Origin: an uncultured Bradyrhizobium sp.
GTDB lineage: Bacteria > Pseudomonadota > Alphaproteobacteria > Rhizobiales > Xanthobacteraceae
Length of the DNA: 64,000 nt
Assembly: GCF_947648125.1 (NCBI RefSeq)
Contig: NZ_CANSMR010000003.1
Coordinates: 248,001-312,000, forward strand
Direction: 5' to 3'
The position numbers and the translations under genes were made by a program. How positions within the stretch are numbered: the first letter of the stretch is position 1; every line of letters starts with the position of its first letter. The notes beneath the pieces are model-generated. The model was not told the origin of the DNA, did no database searches, and saw only the letters and a program-made list of their open reading frames with translations. Shown in pieces: positions 1-9,427 of the stretch.

Positions 1-231
1 ATTTTTCGGGCGGCATGCATCTCAAATGGTTCGACAAAACTGAACCGGGACGGGTGAAGAGCGACCAAGGTGATGCATATCACGTGGTCCAATCCGGAGT
101 GAATCTAGGCTTACAACCAGGCAGGGCCTGCCGGGACGGCACCCAGTGTCTGGCTTTCGCTGCGCGGTGAGCGCGCCAACCCATCTCGCGTCGGGCCGTT
201 CGTTCCGACAGGCAAAAATTGGAAATTCGCT
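1..231. other. Upstream region of dxs, no gene seen
   Basis: I see no convincing reading frame in the 231 bases before dxs. In many alphaproteobacteria xseB (exonuclease VII small subunit) or a farnesyl-diphosphate synthase gene lies just upstream of dxs; neither is recognisable here, so they may lie beyond the left edge. The dxs promoter presumably lies in this stretch, but I could not identify convincing -35/-10 elements. Confidence 0.5.
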
Positions 232-2160
232 GTGACCACATTTAGTAAAACGCCGCTTCTTGACACTATTCACACGCCGGATGACCTGCGCAAGCTGAAG
301 GTCGAGCAGGTGCGGCAGGTTGCCGACGAGCTCCGCCAGGAAACCATCGACGCCGTGTCGGTGACCGGCGGCCATTTCGGCGCCGGCCTCGGCGTGGTCG
401 AACTGACCACTGCCATCCACTACATCTTCGATACCCCGCGCGACCGCCTGATCTGGGACGTCGGCCACCAGGCCTATCCGCACAAGATCCTGACCGGTCG
501 CCGCGACCGCATCCGCACCCTGCGCACCGGCGGCGGCCTCTCCGGCTTCACCAAGCGCACCGAGAGCGACTACGATCCGTTCGGCGCCGCGCACTCCTCG
601 ACCTCGATCTCGGCCGGCCTCGGCATGGCCGTGGCGCGCGACCTCTCCGGCGGCAAGAACAACGTTATCGCCGTGATCGGTGACGGCGCGATGTCGGCGG
701 GCATGGCCTATGAGGCCATGAACAACGCCGGCGCGATGAACTCGCGCTTGATCGTAATCCTCAACGACAACGACATGTCGATCGCCCCGCCGGTCGGCGC
801 GATGAGCGCCTACCTGTCGCGCCTCTACTCCGGCAAGACCTACCGTTCGCTGCGCGAGGCGGCCAAGCAGATCAACAAGCGCCTGCCGAAGATCCTCGCC
901 AACCGCGCCAACCGCGTCGAGGAATATTCCCGCGGCTTCATGATGGACGGCGGCACGCTGTTCGAGGAGCTCGGCTTCTATTACGTCGGCCCGATCGACG
1001 GCCACAATCTCGACCATCTGCTGCCGGTGCTGAAGAACGTCCGCGACATGGAGACCGGGCCGATCCTGGTTCACGTCGTGACCCAGAAGGGCAAGGGCTA
1101 CGGCCCGGCCGAAGCCTCCGCCGACAAGTACCACGCCGTCGTCAAGTTCGACGTCGCGACCGGCACCCAGGCCAAGGCCAAGCCGAACGCGCCGGCCTAC
1201 CAGAACGTGTTCGGCCAGAGCCTCGTCAAGGAAGCCCAGAAGGACGACAAGATCGTCGCCATCACCGCGGCGATGCCGTCGGGCACCGGGGTCGACATCT
1301 TCAACAAGGCGTTCCCGGACCGCACCTTCGACGTCGGCATCGCCGAGCAGCATGCGGTGACGTTTGCAGCCGGCCTCGCCACCGAAGGCTACAAGCCGTT
1401 CTGCGCGATCTACTCGACCTTCCTGCAGCGCGGCTATGACCAGGTGGTCCATGACGTCGCGATCCAGAGCCTCCCGGTCCGCTTCGCGATCGACCGCGCC
1501 GGCCTGGTCGGCGCCGATGGCGCGACCCATGCAGGTTCGTTCGACAACGCCTATCTCGGCTGTCTGCCGAACATGGTGATCATGGCCGCCTCCGACGAGG
1601 CGGAAATGGTCCACATGGTGGCGACCCAGGTTGCGATCAACGATCGTCCGAGCGCGCTGCGCTATCCGCGCGGCGAAGGCCGCGGCGTCGAGATGCCGGA
1701 AGTCGGCATTCCCCTGCCGGTGGGCAAGGGCCGCATTGTCCGCGAGGGCAAGCAGGTGGCGCTGCTGTCGTTCGGCACCCGCCTCGCCGAGTGCGAGAAG
1801 GCCGCCGACGAGCTCGCGGCCCACGGCCTCTCCGCCACGATCGCCGATGCGCGCTTCATGAAGCCGCTCGACGAGGAGATGATCATGAAGCTCGCCCGCG
1901 ACCACGAGATCCTGATCACCATCGAGGAAGGCTCGATCGGCGGCTTCGGCTCGCATGTCATGCAGTTCCTGTCCGACAACGCCATGCTGGACAGCGGCAT
2001 GCTCAAGTTCCGCTCGATGATCCTGCCCGACGTGTTCCTCGACCACGACTCGCCGGCGGCGATGTATGCCCGCGCGGGTCTCGACGCCAAGAGCATCGTT
2101 GCCAAGGTGTTCGAAACCCTCGGCAAGGACTACAAGACCGAGACCGTCAAGCTCGCCTAG
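232..2160 (+). CDS. dxs: 1-deoxy-D-xylulose-5-phosphate synthase
   Basis: This enzyme makes 1-deoxy-D-xylulose 5-phosphate from pyruvate and glyceraldehyde 3-phosphate, with thiamine diphosphate. It is the first step of the MEP isoprenoid pathway and also feeds vitamin B1 and B6 synthesis. The 642-residue length is normal for Dxs. Visible marks are the GGHFGAGLG segment with His49, the TPP/Mg motif GDG at 150-152 with paired Asn at 164-165, and the transketolase-type [15 protein letters not shown] segment near residue 370 that carries the catalytic Glu. The start is GTG at 232, which gives the family's usual N-terminus ([13 protein letters not shown]). A strong hairpin plus T-rich tract follows the stop. 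Function is very likely. Confidence 0.97.
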   Translation: MTTFSKTPLLDTIHTPDDLRKLKVEQVRQVADELRQETIDAVSVTGGHFGAGLGVVELTTAIHYIFDTPRDRLIWDVGHQAYPHKILTGRRDRIRTLRTGGGLSGFTKRTESDYDPFGAAHSSTSISAGLGMAVARDLSGGKNNVIAVIGDGAMSAGMAYEAMNNAGAMNSRLIVILNDNDMSIAPPVGAMSAYLSRLYSGKTYRSLREAAKQINKRLPKILANRANRVEEYSRGFMMDGGTLFEELGFYYVGPIDGHNLDHLLPVLKNVRDMETGPILVHVVTQKGKGYGPAEASADKYHAVVKFDVATGTQAKAKPNAPAYQNVFGQSLVKEAQKDDKIVAITAAMPSGTGVDIFNKAFPDRTFDVGIAEQHAVTFAAGLATEGYKPFCAIYSTFLQRGYDQVVHDVAIQSLPVRFAIDRAGLVGADGATHAGSFDNAYLGCLPNMVIMAASDEAEMVHMVATQVAINDRPSALRYPRGEGRGVEMPEVGIPLPVGKGRIVREGKQVALLSFGTRLAECEKAADELAAHGLSATIADARFMKPLDEEMIMKLARDHEILITIEEGSIGGFGSHVMQFLSDNAMLDSGMLKFRSMILPDVFLDHDSPAAMYARAGLDAKSIVAKVFETLGKDYKTETVKLA

Positions 2161-2169
2161 AGCCCTTAT

Positions 2170-2210
2170 CCGTTCCGATTGAATCGGAACGGAGCTCTGG
2201 ATTTTTGTTT
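2170..2210 (+). terminator. Hairpin and T-rich tract after dxs
   Basis: Perfect 11-base arms CCGTTCCGATT (2170-2180) and AATCGGAACGG (2182-2192) are separated by one base. AGAGC and GCTCT just outside could extend the stem. A T-rich run follows at about 2201-2210. It sits 10 bases after the dxs stop and looks like an intrinsic terminator. The same core (GATT, short gap, AATC) recurs in hairpins at 61817-61847 and 40189-40229. Confidence 0.6.
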
Positions 2211-2211
2211 T

Positions 2212-2262
2212 GACGCGTTTTCTTCACGCGAAGCCGGTACCCACTTCGCTTGAAAACGCTCT
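2212..2262 (+). repeat. Dispersed palindromic element, copy 1
   Basis: A roughly 50-base element begins GACGCGTTTTCTTCACGCGA and ends CGCTTGAAAACGCTCT. Its ends (GCGTTTTC and GAAAACGC) are complementary and its interior folds imperfectly. Close copies are at 33045-33093, 48134-48183 and, inverted, 61756-61805. Confidence 0.8.
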
Positions 2263-2298
2263 CATTGCTCGGGCGGCGCCCCTGGTGCCGGCAAGTCC

Positions 2299-2862
2299 AT
2301 GAAAATCTATCTGGCAGGTCCTGACGTGTTCCTGCCGGATGCCGTGGAGATCGGCCGCCGCAAGGCGGAGGTTTGCGCCTATCACGGGCTGACCGGGCTC
2401 TATCCGCTCGACAACAGCATCAATCCCACGGCCACCAGCGCCTCGCTCACCATCTTCAAAAGCAACGAGGCGATGATGGAGTCTGCCGACGCCATCATCG
2501 CCAATTTGACGCCGTTTCGCGGCCCCAGTGCCGACGCAGGCACCGTCTACGAACTCGGCTACATGGCGGGACGCGGCAAGCTGTGCCTCGCTTATTCGAA
2601 CGATCCCACGTCCTACGCCAATCGCGTGGCGCGGCTGCAGCAGGTCGTGCCGGCATCCGACGGACGCCTGATCGACACCGAGGGGCTGACGGTGGAAGAG
2701 TTTGGGTTGCCGGACAATCTGATGATGATGCACGCGCTCGATCTGCACGGCAGTCCGCTGGTGACGCCGAGGGAGCCTGCGGCCGACCTCTGGCACGACC
2801 TCACCTCCTTCGAGACCTGCGTGCGGCTCGCCGCCGCGCAGCGCCGGCAGGGCGGCAAATGA
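2299..2862 (+). CDS. Nucleoside 2-deoxyribosyltransferase family protein
   Basis: 187 residues. Family members transfer or hydrolyse the N-glycosidic bond of deoxynucleosides and can act in purine/pyrimidine salvage or removal of odd nucleotides. The N-terminal IYLAGPDVF motif, the ANLTPFRGPSADAGT segment and the YELGYMAGRGK motif with the likely catalytic Glu85 are typical of this fold. The last base pair group ATGA is shared with tlyA, so the two genes are probably translationally coupled. Whether it acts as a transferase or as a nucleotide hydrolase (like DNPH1/Rcl) cannot be told from the sequence. The ATG start gives a complete N-terminal beta strand. Confidence 0.88.
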   Translation: MKIYLAGPDVFLPDAVEIGRRKAEVCAYHGLTGLYPLDNSINPTATSASLTIFKSNEAMMESADAIIANLTPFRGPSADAGTVYELGYMAGRGKLCLAYSNDPTSYANRVARLQQVVPASDGRLIDTEGLTVEEFGLPDNLMMMHALDLHGSPLVTPREPAADLWHDLTSFETCVRLAAAQRRQGGK

Positions 2863-3632
2863 CCAAGCAAGTGACCAAGCCGGGCGACAACGACAACAAC
2901 GCATCGACCGGCAAGCGCATCGACGTGCTGCTGGTCGAGCGCGGCCTGTTCGAAAGCCGGGCGCGGGCGCGCGCCGCAATCGACGCCGGCCTCGTCACCG
3001 CCGACGGCAAACCGATTGCGAAGGCATCCGAACTCGTCGCGCCCGGTGCCGAACTGACGGCCGAACCGGCGCATCCCTATGTCTCGCGCGGCGGCGTCAA
3101 GCTCGCCGGTGCGCTCGAGCACTATCCGATCGACGTTGAGGGCCATGTCTGCCTCGATGTCGGCGCCTCGACCGGCGGCTTCACCGAAGTGCTGCTCGCC
3201 AATGGTGCGAGCCTCGTCTTCGCCATCGACGTCGGCCACGGCCAGCTACATCCCTCGCTGCACGGGCATCCGAAGATCGTCTCGATGGAGGAGACCGACA
3301 TCAGGAATTATGAGGGCAAACGGCTGCCGGCGCGGCCCGATGTCGTCGTGATCGACGTCAGCTTCATCTCGCTGAAGCTGGTGCTGCCGGTGGCGCTGTC
3401 GCTGGCGGCGGCGCCGATGCATCTGTTGGCGCTGATCAAGCCGCAATTCGAGGCGGCGCGCAAGCACGCCAAGCGCGGCATTATCCGCAATGCGATGGTG
3501 CACCAGGAGATATGCGACGATATCGCTGCCTTTGCCGCCTCGCTCGGCTGCACCGACATTCAAGTGTTCCCGTCATCGATCACCGGCGGCGACGGTAATA
3601 TCGAATTCTTCCTCGGCGCGCGCCGTGGCTGA
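2859..3632 (+). CDS. tlyA: TlyA family rRNA (cytidine-2'-O)-methyltransferase
   Basis: 257 residues. TlyA proteins 2'-O-methylate cytidines of 16S and/or 23S rRNA; loss gives capreomycin resistance in mycobacteria. The order of domains is typical: an S4 RNA-binding domain at about residues 19-80 ([18 protein letters not shown]), then an FtsJ-like methyltransferase domain whose SAM motif is [11 protein letters not shown] at 100-110. Further on are the VIDVSFISL strand and the LIKPQFEA segment common to the family. The ATG overlaps the TGA of the upstream gene by four bases (ATGA), and the 3' end overlaps the next gene by eight. Older annotations call this family hemolysin A; rRNA methylation is the supported role. 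Confidence 0.93.
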   Translation: MTKQVTKPGDNDNNASTGKRIDVLLVERGLFESRARARAAIDAGLVTADGKPIAKASELVAPGAELTAEPAHPYVSRGGVKLAGALEHYPIDVEGHVCLDVGASTGGFTEVLLANGASLVFAIDVGHGQLHPSLHGHPKIVSMEETDIRNYEGKRLPARPDVVVIDVSFISLKLVLPVALSLAAAPMHLLALIKPQFEAARKHAKRGIIRNAMVHQEICDDIAAFAASLGCTDIQVFPSSITGGDGNIEFFLGARRG

Positions 3633-4866
3633 GCTTCTCACCATCGACCATGTCGGCCATCGCGGCGACGGCGTCGCGATCGACGGCGCGCAGTCGATCT
3701 TCGTGCCCTACACGCTGGCCGGCGAAACCGTCGAGGTCGACAACGTCCCGGGCAATCATCCCGACCGGCGGCGGCTGGTGCGGGTAACGCAGGAAAGCCC
3801 CGAGCGGATCGCGCCGTTCTGCCCGCATTTCGGCGTCTGCGGCGGCTGCGCGATCCAGCACTGGAATGACGAAGGCTATCACGCCTGGAAACGCAACATC
3901 GTGGTCGAGACGCTGGCGCAGGCAAAGGTCGCGGCTGAAGTCGCGCCGCTGCTCGACGCCCATGGCGCGGGCCGCCGCCGCATCACGCTGCACGGACGCA
4001 TGGGCACCCATGAGGTCCTCAAGGTCGGATTCGCTGCTGCCGGTTCGCACGACATCATCCCGGTCGACCGCTGCCCGATCCTCGATCCGGCGCTCGACGG
4101 CGCGCTCGAGGCGGCCTGGGCCACAGCCGAGCCGCTGATCTCGATCGGCAAGCCGCTCGACATCCAGGTGACCGCGACCCTCAATGGTCTCGACATCGAC
4201 GTGCGCGGCTCCGGCGCGCTGCCGACCAGCTTGATCACCACTCTGTCGCGGGTCGCGGAGAAACACCGGCTGGCGCGGCTGACACGGCATGGCGAACTGG
4301 TGCTGCAGCGCAGCTCTCCGGAGGTTGCGATCGGAAAGGTGAAGGTCGTGCTGCCGCCGGGCTCGTTCCTGCAGGCGACCGTCAAGGGCGAGGAGACGCT
4401 GGCTGCGCTGGTTCGCGAGCATTGCGGACGCGCCAAGCACATCGCCGATCTGTTTTGCGGCGTCGGCCCGTTTGCGCTCCGCCTCGCCGAGAAGGCGCGC
4501 GTCACGGCCTTCGACAGCGACGCCGGCGCGGTCGCGGCGCTGCAAAAGGCTGCGCAATCGACACCGGGGCTGAAGCCGCTCAAGGCCGAGACGCGCGACC
4601 TGTTCCGCCGCCCGCTGATGCCGCAGGAATTGCGCGACTACGACGCCGTCGTGTTCGATCCGCCCCGGCAGGGCGCGCAGGCGCTGGTCACCCAGCTTGC
4701 GGCGAGCAAGGTGCCGACGGTCGTCGCGGTGTCCTGCAACGCCGCGACGTTTGCGCGCGACGCAAAAATCCTGATCGATGGTGGCTACAAGATCGCTGGC
4801 GTCACCCCGGTCGATCAGTTCCGCCACACCCCGCATGTCGAGCTGGTGGCGCGCTTCGCACGCTGA
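3625..4866 (+). CDS. Class I SAM-dependent RNA (uracil-5-)-methyltransferase, TrmA/RlmD type
   Basis: 413 residues from GTG 3625, overlapping tlyA by eight bases. The protein opens with a TRAM-like RNA-binding domain (residues 1-55). Four cysteines suited to a [4Fe-4S] cluster follow: C66, C72, C75 (C-x5-C-x2-C) and C150 (DRCPIL). The SAM motif is [11 protein letters not shown] and the catalytic nucleophile is Cys371 in [13 protein letters not shown]. This set matches the RumA/RlmCD-like family that makes 5-methyluridine in rRNA, though the exact uridine is unknown. The GTG is preferred because the upstream in-frame ATG lies inside tlyA in a shifted frame and would add 45 residues of nonsense. 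Confidence 0.92.
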   Translation: MAELLTIDHVGHRGDGVAIDGAQSIFVPYTLAGETVEVDNVPGNHPDRRRLVRVTQESPERIAPFCPHFGVCGGCAIQHWNDEGYHAWKRNIVVETLAQAKVAAEVAPLLDAHGAGRRRITLHGRMGTHEVLKVGFAAAGSHDIIPVDRCPILDPALDGALEAAWATAEPLISIGKPLDIQVTATLNGLDIDVRGSGALPTSLITTLSRVAEKHRLARLTRHGELVLQRSSPEVAIGKVKVVLPPGSFLQATVKGEETLAALVREHCGRAKHIADLFCGVGPFALRLAEKARVTAFDSDAGAVAALQKAAQSTPGLKPLKAETRDLFRRPLMPQELRDYDAVVFDPPRQGAQALVTQLAASKVPTVVAVSCNAATFARDAKILIDGGYKIAGVTPVDQFRHTPHVELVARFAR

Positions 4867-4919
4867 GACTTCGCTGCGACTATCGCAGCAGGCGGCGGTC
4901 TCGCTATAATCCGCGTCGC

Positions 4920-5753
4920 ATGTCCCATGATCCGCTGCTCGCACGTATCATTCCCGTCCTTGCCGACGTGCCCGGCGTCGCCGCCATCGTGCTCGGTGGC
5001 TCGCGGGCCCGCGGCACAGCCCATGAAACCTCCGACACCGATCTCGGCCTCTACTATCGGGATGGCGCCGCGCTGGACGTCGATCGACTGCGCGCGGCCG
5101 TGACGGGCCTGGTCGATGATCCCACCGCTGCCCATGTGACGCCGGTCGGCGAATGGGGGCCGTGGATCGTCGGCGGCGCCTGGCTTACGATCGGAGGCCG
5201 AAAGGTCGATCTGCTCTACCGCAGTATCGATGAGGTCGCTGATGTCATCGACGCCTGCCGCAACGGCGAGATCAGCATGCACTACCAGCCGGGCCATCCG
5301 CACGGCTTCTGCTCGGCGATCTGGATGGGCGAGGTTGCGCTGTGCCGGATCCTGCACGATCCCGATGGCCTCGTCCCAGCGCTGAAGGCAAAGACCGCGC
5401 CCTACCCGCCCGGTCTGCGCGATGCGTTGGTGCGGCGCTTTCAATGGGAAATCCTGTTCGCGATCGAGAATGCCGAGCTTGCCGTGCCGCGCGGCGACGG
5501 CACGCATATCGCCGGCTGCGCCTATCGCGCGCTGGCGTGCATGGGTCAGGTGCTTTTTTCGCTGAACGGGCAGTATCTGATCAACGAAAAGGGCGCGCTG
5601 GCGCAAGCAGCGAAATTTCCGGTGACGGTTCGCGATCTCGCCGGGCGTGTCGCCGAGATGTGGCGGCAGATCGGCGCCGCCGAGCACGCCGCCGCGATGC
5701 AGACGCTGCGCGAACTCGATAGCGACGTTCGAGAGATTTGTGCGGCGGGTTAG
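4920..5753 (+). CDS. Nucleotidyltransferase-fold protein
   Basis: 277 residues. The N-terminal half carries a minimal nucleotidyltransferase signature, GGSRARGTAHETSDTDLGLY, with GGS at 26-28 and metal-binding acids Asp39 and Asp41; a third acid is probably in KVDLLYR. This is the pol-beta fold used by aminoglycoside-modifying and toxin-antitoxin nucleotidyltransferases. The C-terminal half is helical and resembles the DUF4037-like tails of such proteins. Substrate unknown. It starts 53 bases after the RNA methyltransferase on the same strand, so co-transcription is possible. I prefer the ATG at 4920 because it sits just before the fold begins. Confidence 0.8.
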   Translation: MSHDPLLARIIPVLADVPGVAAIVLGGSRARGTAHETSDTDLGLYYRDGAALDVDRLRAAVTGLVDDPTAAHVTPVGEWGPWIVGGAWLTIGGRKVDLLYRSIDEVADVIDACRNGEISMHYQPGHPHGFCSAIWMGEVALCRILHDPDGLVPALKAKTAPYPPGLRDALVRRFQWEILFAIENAELAVPRGDGTHIAGCAYRALACMGQVLFSLNGQYLINEKGALAQAAKFPVTVRDLAGRVAEMWRQIGAAEHAAAMQTLRELDSDVREICAAG

Positions 5754-5762
5754 CAAGGAATC

Positions 5763-5840
5763 GTAGGATGGGTAGAGCGCAGCGAAACCCATCGCGTCCA
5801 GCGGAATTGATGGGTTTCGCTTCGCTCTACCCATCCTACG
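5763..5840. repeat. Intergenic inverted repeat (GTAGGATGGGTAGAGCG type)
   Basis: The sequence GTAGGATGGGTAGAGCGCAG is repeated in reverse complement at the right end, with near-perfect arms of about 30 bases around a short centre. It fills the gap between the convergent nucleotidyltransferase and DUF1194 genes. This is a REP-like palindrome of the kind common in Bradyrhizobiaceae; it may also act as a bidirectional terminator. Confidence 0.85.
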
Positions 5841-5846
5841 CGAGCG

Positions 5847-6698
5847 CTACCGCCCCCAGCGATCCTGCCAGATCTTCTCACCGATCGTGCAACTGACCCG
5901 TGGCTCCTTCTCGGCGGTCCGCACGATCGGGCGCTCGGGGGTACGGCCGGCGACCTCGAGCAGCAGCTTGGTGCGGATCGCTTCCTTGAACTTCTCGCGA
6001 TCCTTGATCGACACCACGAAGGAGCCCGGCCCGCCGATCACGCAGTCCTCGTAGTACCAGTCGAGATTTTCGATATCCATCGTCGAGTAGGACGGCTCCT
6101 TCACCATGATCGGCAGGCCGTTGATGACGATGCCCTTGTCGAGCGCCGCATCACGCGCAGGCGTGATCGGCGTGCCGTTGTTGTTGGGGCCGTCGCCGGA
6201 AATATCGATCACGCGGCGCAGGCCACGATGCGGATTCTCGTCGAACATCGGGATCGCGAAATAGATCGCGCCCGAGATCGAGGTGCGCGAGGCGCGGCGC
6301 ACCGCCGTCTTCATGATCTCGGCGGAGACTGCATCGGCGGATTCAGGGCCGTCGATCACCCGCCAGGGAATGATGACCTTCTGGTCGTTGGAGGCGGCCC
6401 ATTCGAAATAGGTGATCGAGATCTTGCCGTTGGGGCCGGCCTTCAGCGCTTGCAGGAACTCCTTGGAAACGATCGCTTGCGCATAGCCCTCACGCTGGAT
6501 CGCGAGCTCGTCCATGTCCATCGAATAGGAGACGTCGACCGCGATGATCAACTCGATGTCGACGCTCGGCGTGGATTCCTTTTCGGTGATGCGCTGGCCG
6601 GGTTGAGTTCCCGGGCCGGGCGCGGCAACACCGGCCACATCGCCACTGGCCAACATGCCCGCGACAAGCACCACTCCGATCGAGACATACCAGCGCAT
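5847..6698 (-). CDS. DUF1194 secreted von Willebrand factor A-like protein
   Basis: 283 residues. An N-terminal hydrophobic segment (residues 4-19) acts as a signal peptide or anchor. The mature part starts a vWA-like fold with the MIDAS-type motif DVSYSMD beginning at Asp55, and later GDGPNNNG and PIMVKEP segments. DUF1194 proteins have this layout in rhizobia; function is unknown, probably protein-protein binding at the envelope. The start is ATG 6698 because GGGAGGG sits five bases before it; two in-frame ATGs farther upstream have no such site. Two cysteines in the C-terminal part could form a disulfide in the periplasm. Confidence 0.85.
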   Translation of the reverse strand: MRWYVSIGVVLVAGMLASGDVAGVAAPGPGTQPGQRITEKESTPSVDIELIIAVDVSYSMDMDELAIQREGYAQAIVSKEFLQALKAGPNGKISITYFEWAASNDQKVIIPWRVIDGPESADAVSAEIMKTAVRRASRTSISGAIYFAIPMFDENPHRGLRRVIDISGDGPNNNGTPITPARDAALDKGIVINGLPIMVKEPSYSTMDIENLDWYYEDCVIGGPGSFVVSIKDREKFKEAIRTKLLLEVAGRTPERPIVRTAEKEPRVSCTIGEKIWQDRWGR

Positions 6699-6779
6699 TG
6701 CGGCCCTCCCGTCGTGTCCTGTCATGGTGACACGCAAATCAGGCGGCGAAAAGCGCAGATATCATCTGTTCTTCACATT

Positions 6780-6854
6780 CAAGTTAGAGGCCTGCAAGTT
6801 AGAGGCCTGCAAGTTAGACGCCTGCGGGTTAGACGCTTGCAGGTTGGACATCAC
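6780..6854. repeat. 15-bp tandem repeat between divergent genes
   Basis: The unit CAAGTTAGAGGCCTG is present twice exactly (6780-6794, 6795-6809), then as CAAGTTAGACGCCTG (6810-6824), CGGGTTAGACGCTTG (6825-6839) and a degraded fifth copy (6840-6854). It lies between the DUF1194 gene and clpS, which diverge. The unit is a multiple of three, so both strands give repeated pentapeptides, but no ribosome-binding site precedes an open frame here. Confidence 0.9.
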
Positions 6855-6971
6855 TTGTCGCGAATGCGGCAACGCGCGCCGTGCCGTCGCCGCAATGACG
6901 CCGTGCAAATCGAACGGTTCCAACATGTGCGGGAAGACGGTATTCTTACGGAGCAATCGCGAGGGAGTGCG

Positions 6972-7277
6972 ATGCCCGATACCGTCGTCAAGCCGAAGAC
7001 TAGGACGAAGACCAAGGTCGAGCGGCCACGCCTGCACAAGGTGATCCTGGTCAACGACGACTATACGCCGCGCGAATTCGTCGTCACCGTGCTGAAGGGT
7101 GAATTCCGCATGACCGACGACCAGGCCTACAAGGTGATGCTGACCGCGCATCAGCGCGGCGTCTGCGTGGTCGCGGTGTTCACCAGGGATGTCGCCGAGA
7201 CCAAGGCGACGCGCGCCACCGATGCCGGCCGCGCCAAGGGCTATCCGCTGCTGTTCACCACCGAGCCCGAGGAGTAG
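6972..7277 (+). CDS. clpS: ATP-dependent Clp protease adaptor ClpS
   Basis: 101 residues. ClpS delivers N-degron substrates to ClpAP. The N-degron pocket residues are visible: NDDYTPREFVVTVL with Asn28-Asp29-Asp30, and MLTAHQRG with His60. The disordered, lysine-rich N-terminus (residues 1-18) is the part that enters ClpA. GAGGGAG lies about five bases before the ATG. clpA does not follow; the next gene is on the other strand. Alphaproteobacteria often carry two ClpS paralogs, and a stand-alone copy of this length could be the second (ClpS2), but I cannot decide from this window. Confidence 0.93.
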   Translation: MPDTVVKPKTRTKTKVERPRLHKVILVNDDYTPREFVVTVLKGEFRMTDDQAYKVMLTAHQRGVCVVAVFTRDVAETKATRATDAGRAKGYPLLFTTEPEE

Positions 7278-7283
7278 CGGCCA

Positions 7284-8171
7284 TCACCGCTCGGCTGGCC
7301 GCGTAAGCTGTGCGCGCTGACTCAGCGCAATGTCGGCGACGACCGCCCCCATCACCAGCGCGCCGCCGATCAGGGCACGCGGCGACGGCACCTCGGCAAA
7401 CGCCAGCCACACCCAGAACGGCATCAGCGGCGTTTCGAGAGTTGCGATCAACGAGGCCTGCGCGGACGGCAGCAACCTCGAGCCGACCGTGAACAGCGTG
7501 AGGCCGAGACCGACCTGGCATACGCCGAACATCGCGAGCACGCCGAGATCGGCGCCGGTGACCGCGCCGATGCCGAGCCCCAACGGCAAGCTCACGGCGC
7601 TGCCGAGAAAGTTCGAGAGCGCAGCGGCGGCGATCATCGGCGTACCCTTGTGCCGCCGGATCACCACCGTCATCAGAGAGATCGCCAGCACCATCACGCA
7701 GGCAAGGCCGATACCCCTGTAATCCGTGATACCGCCGGCGCCGCTGACGGTGATCGCCACACCCGCGAGCGCGACGAGGCTTGCCAGCAATGTGCCAGGC
7801 CGCGCCCGCTCACCGAGCCAAAGCCAGGCGATCGCGGCCGCCGCAAACGGCTGCATCGCGATGAGAATGGCGACATTGGCGACGCTGGTCAGTTGCAGCG
7901 CCGGAATGAACGTCACCATGCCGAAGGTCGAGAGGCCGGCCACCAGCCATCCGCTCGCGGGCATCACGACGAGATCGCGCGCGCCGCGCCAGCCCTGCGT
8001 GGCGACCAGGAACAGCGCGATCGCGCCGCCACCGAACAACCCGCGCCAGAACAGGATGGTCCAGGAATCGAAGTGCAGCAGCCGGGTGAAGAACGGCGCA
8101 GTGCTCCAGGCCGCGGCAGCCGCGACGACCAGCGCGATCCCGGTGCGATGCTGCGCGTCCTTGTCAGTCAC
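7284..8171 (-). CDS. EamA/DMT-family membrane transporter
   Basis: 295 residues with about ten hydrophobic segments arranged as two EamA repeats (residues about 10-140 and 150-285). The first repeat contains the typical F-W-R-G segment (ILFWRGLFGGG). Members export amino acids, nucleobases or other small metabolites; the substrate here is unknown. Its start is 12 bases after the stop of the cyclase gene on the same strand, so the two are probably co-transcribed. It converges with clpS with only a six-base gap. Confidence 0.88.
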   Translation of the reverse strand: MTDKDAQHRTGIALVVAAAAAWSTAPFFTRLLHFDSWTILFWRGLFGGGAIALFLVATQGWRGARDLVVMPASGWLVAGLSTFGMVTFIPALQLTSVANVAILIAMQPFAAAAIAWLWLGERARPGTLLASLVALAGVAITVSGAGGITDYRGIGLACVMVLAISLMTVVIRRHKGTPMIAAAALSNFLGSAVSLPLGLGIGAVTGADLGVLAMFGVCQVGLGLTLFTVGSRLLPSAQASLIATLETPLMPFWVWLAFAEVPSPRALIGGALVMGAVVADIALSQRAQLTRPAER

Positions 8172-8183
8172 CGTGCGCAGCCG

Positions 8184-9377
8184 CTAGCCGGCAGCCGCAA
8201 TCGGCGCCTCGTCGAACAGGCCGTAGACCCGTTCGGCCTTGGCAAATCCTGCGATCGGAAACTCGCCGAGATCGCTCCAGCCGCCGTCGTGAATGCCGGC
8301 GAAGCGCTCGGAAGCCACGACGGTGCGGCCAAGACGGCCGGCGATCCTCTCCAGCCGAGCGGCGAGATTGACCGCAGGGCCGATGCAGGTGAAGTCGAGC
8401 CGGTTGCCGCCGCCGATATTGCCGTAGAGCACGCGTCCGAGATGCAGCGCGACGCCGAAGCGGAAGCGCTCGACGGCATCGCCATTGGGGAATTCCAGCG
8501 CCTCGACCCCGGCACGGGACGCGCGCGCAGCCTCCAGCACCCGCGAGCAGACCTGCGCCTCGTCGCCGAGATATTCGTCGACCGGGAACACCGCGAGCAG
8601 GCCATCGCCCATGAATTTGAGCACCTCGCCGCCATGGTCACGGATCGCGGTGACCTGGCAATCGAAGTAGAGGTTGAGGATCTCGACGACGGTCTCGGCC
8701 GGCAAGCGGTCCGACAGCGCGGTGAAGCCGCGCAGGTCGGACAGCCAGATCGCGGCATCCATCGTGTCGGCGTGGCCACGCCGGATCTGGCCACCCATGA
8801 TGCGCTCGCCGGCCCGATTGCCGACATAGGTGTCGAGCAGCAGCGAGGCGGTACGGCGCAGCGTGACGATCTCGATGTAGCGCGACAGCGGGACGGTGAT
8901 CGAGCGGATTGCGTCGAGCTGCTCGTCGGTGAAGCCGCCCGGCTGCTTGGTGGTCCAGCTCGAGGCGTTGGGGGGGCCGGCGGTGTTGATCAGCGGCACC
9001 GCGATATAGTCGGTGACGCCCTCGGCCTGCAGGTCCACGACGATGGGAAAGCGTTTGCTGGCGGGGTCGTCGAGCCGCGCACGCACCTCGACGCCCTGCT
9101 TGAGGACGATCGCCAGCGGGCTGACGGCAAATTCCGGGGCGTCCAGGATGTTGTGATCAACGCTGCCGGTATCGACCTCGGCGCCCGGCTTCCAGATGAA
9201 ATGGCGGCCGTAGATCTCGGGATGCAGCGTGCGCACGAAGACGCCGACGCGCCACAACGGCAGGCCGGCCCGGACCAGCCGTTCGCAGCATTCCGCCATC
9301 ATCTGCGCCGGGGTCGGCGCCGATCGCGCGCCGCCGATCATCCATGCGATGATGTCCCGAAGCTCCGACGCGTTCAT
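8184..9377 (-). CDS. Class III adenylate/guanylate cyclase with N-terminal sensory region
   Basis: 397 residues from ATG 9377. Residues 1-185 form a GAF-like or similar alpha/beta region with no membrane segment. Residues 205-390 are the catalytic domain: Asp214 in LSDLRGFTAL and Asp258 in LKFMGDGLLAVFP match the two metal-binding aspartates of class III cyclases, and Lys254 lies in the substrate-specifying strand, favouring adenylate cyclase. It probably makes cAMP in the cytoplasm in response to an unknown cue. The reading frame stays open upstream into aroC but that part is meaningless. Rhizobia carry many such cyclases; this one is grouped with a DMT transporter. Confidence 0.9.
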   Translation of the reverse strand: MNASELRDIIAWMIGGARSAPTPAQMMAECCERLVRAGLPLWRVGVFVRTLHPEIYGRHFIWKPGAEVDTGSVDHNILDAPEFAVSPLAIVLKQGVEVRARLDDPASKRFPIVVDLQAEGVTDYIAVPLINTAGPPNASSWTTKQPGGFTDEQLDAIRSITVPLSRYIEIVTLRRTASLLLDTYVGNRAGERIMGGQIRRGHADTMDAAIWLSDLRGFTALSDRLPAETVVEILNLYFDCQVTAIRDHGGEVLKFMGDGLLAVFPVDEYLGDEAQVCSRVLEAARASRAGVEALEFPNGDAVERFRFGVALHLGRVLYGNIGGGNRLDFTCIGPAVNLAARLERIAGRLGRTVVASERFAGIHDGGWSDLGEFPIAGFAKAERVYGLFDEAPIAAAG

Positions 9378-9427
9378 GGCATTCCCCAAGCGAGCACCCG
9401 ATCCGGTGGCTAGCAGTATATAGGGGA

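Noticed and set aside
22-2046. A long open frame opposite dxs encoding a 670-residue His/Asp/Val-rich peptide
   Set aside because: Composition is that of a GC-rich antisense frame (high R, A, D, H, G), with no domain and no ribosome-binding site; dxs is certain on the other strand.
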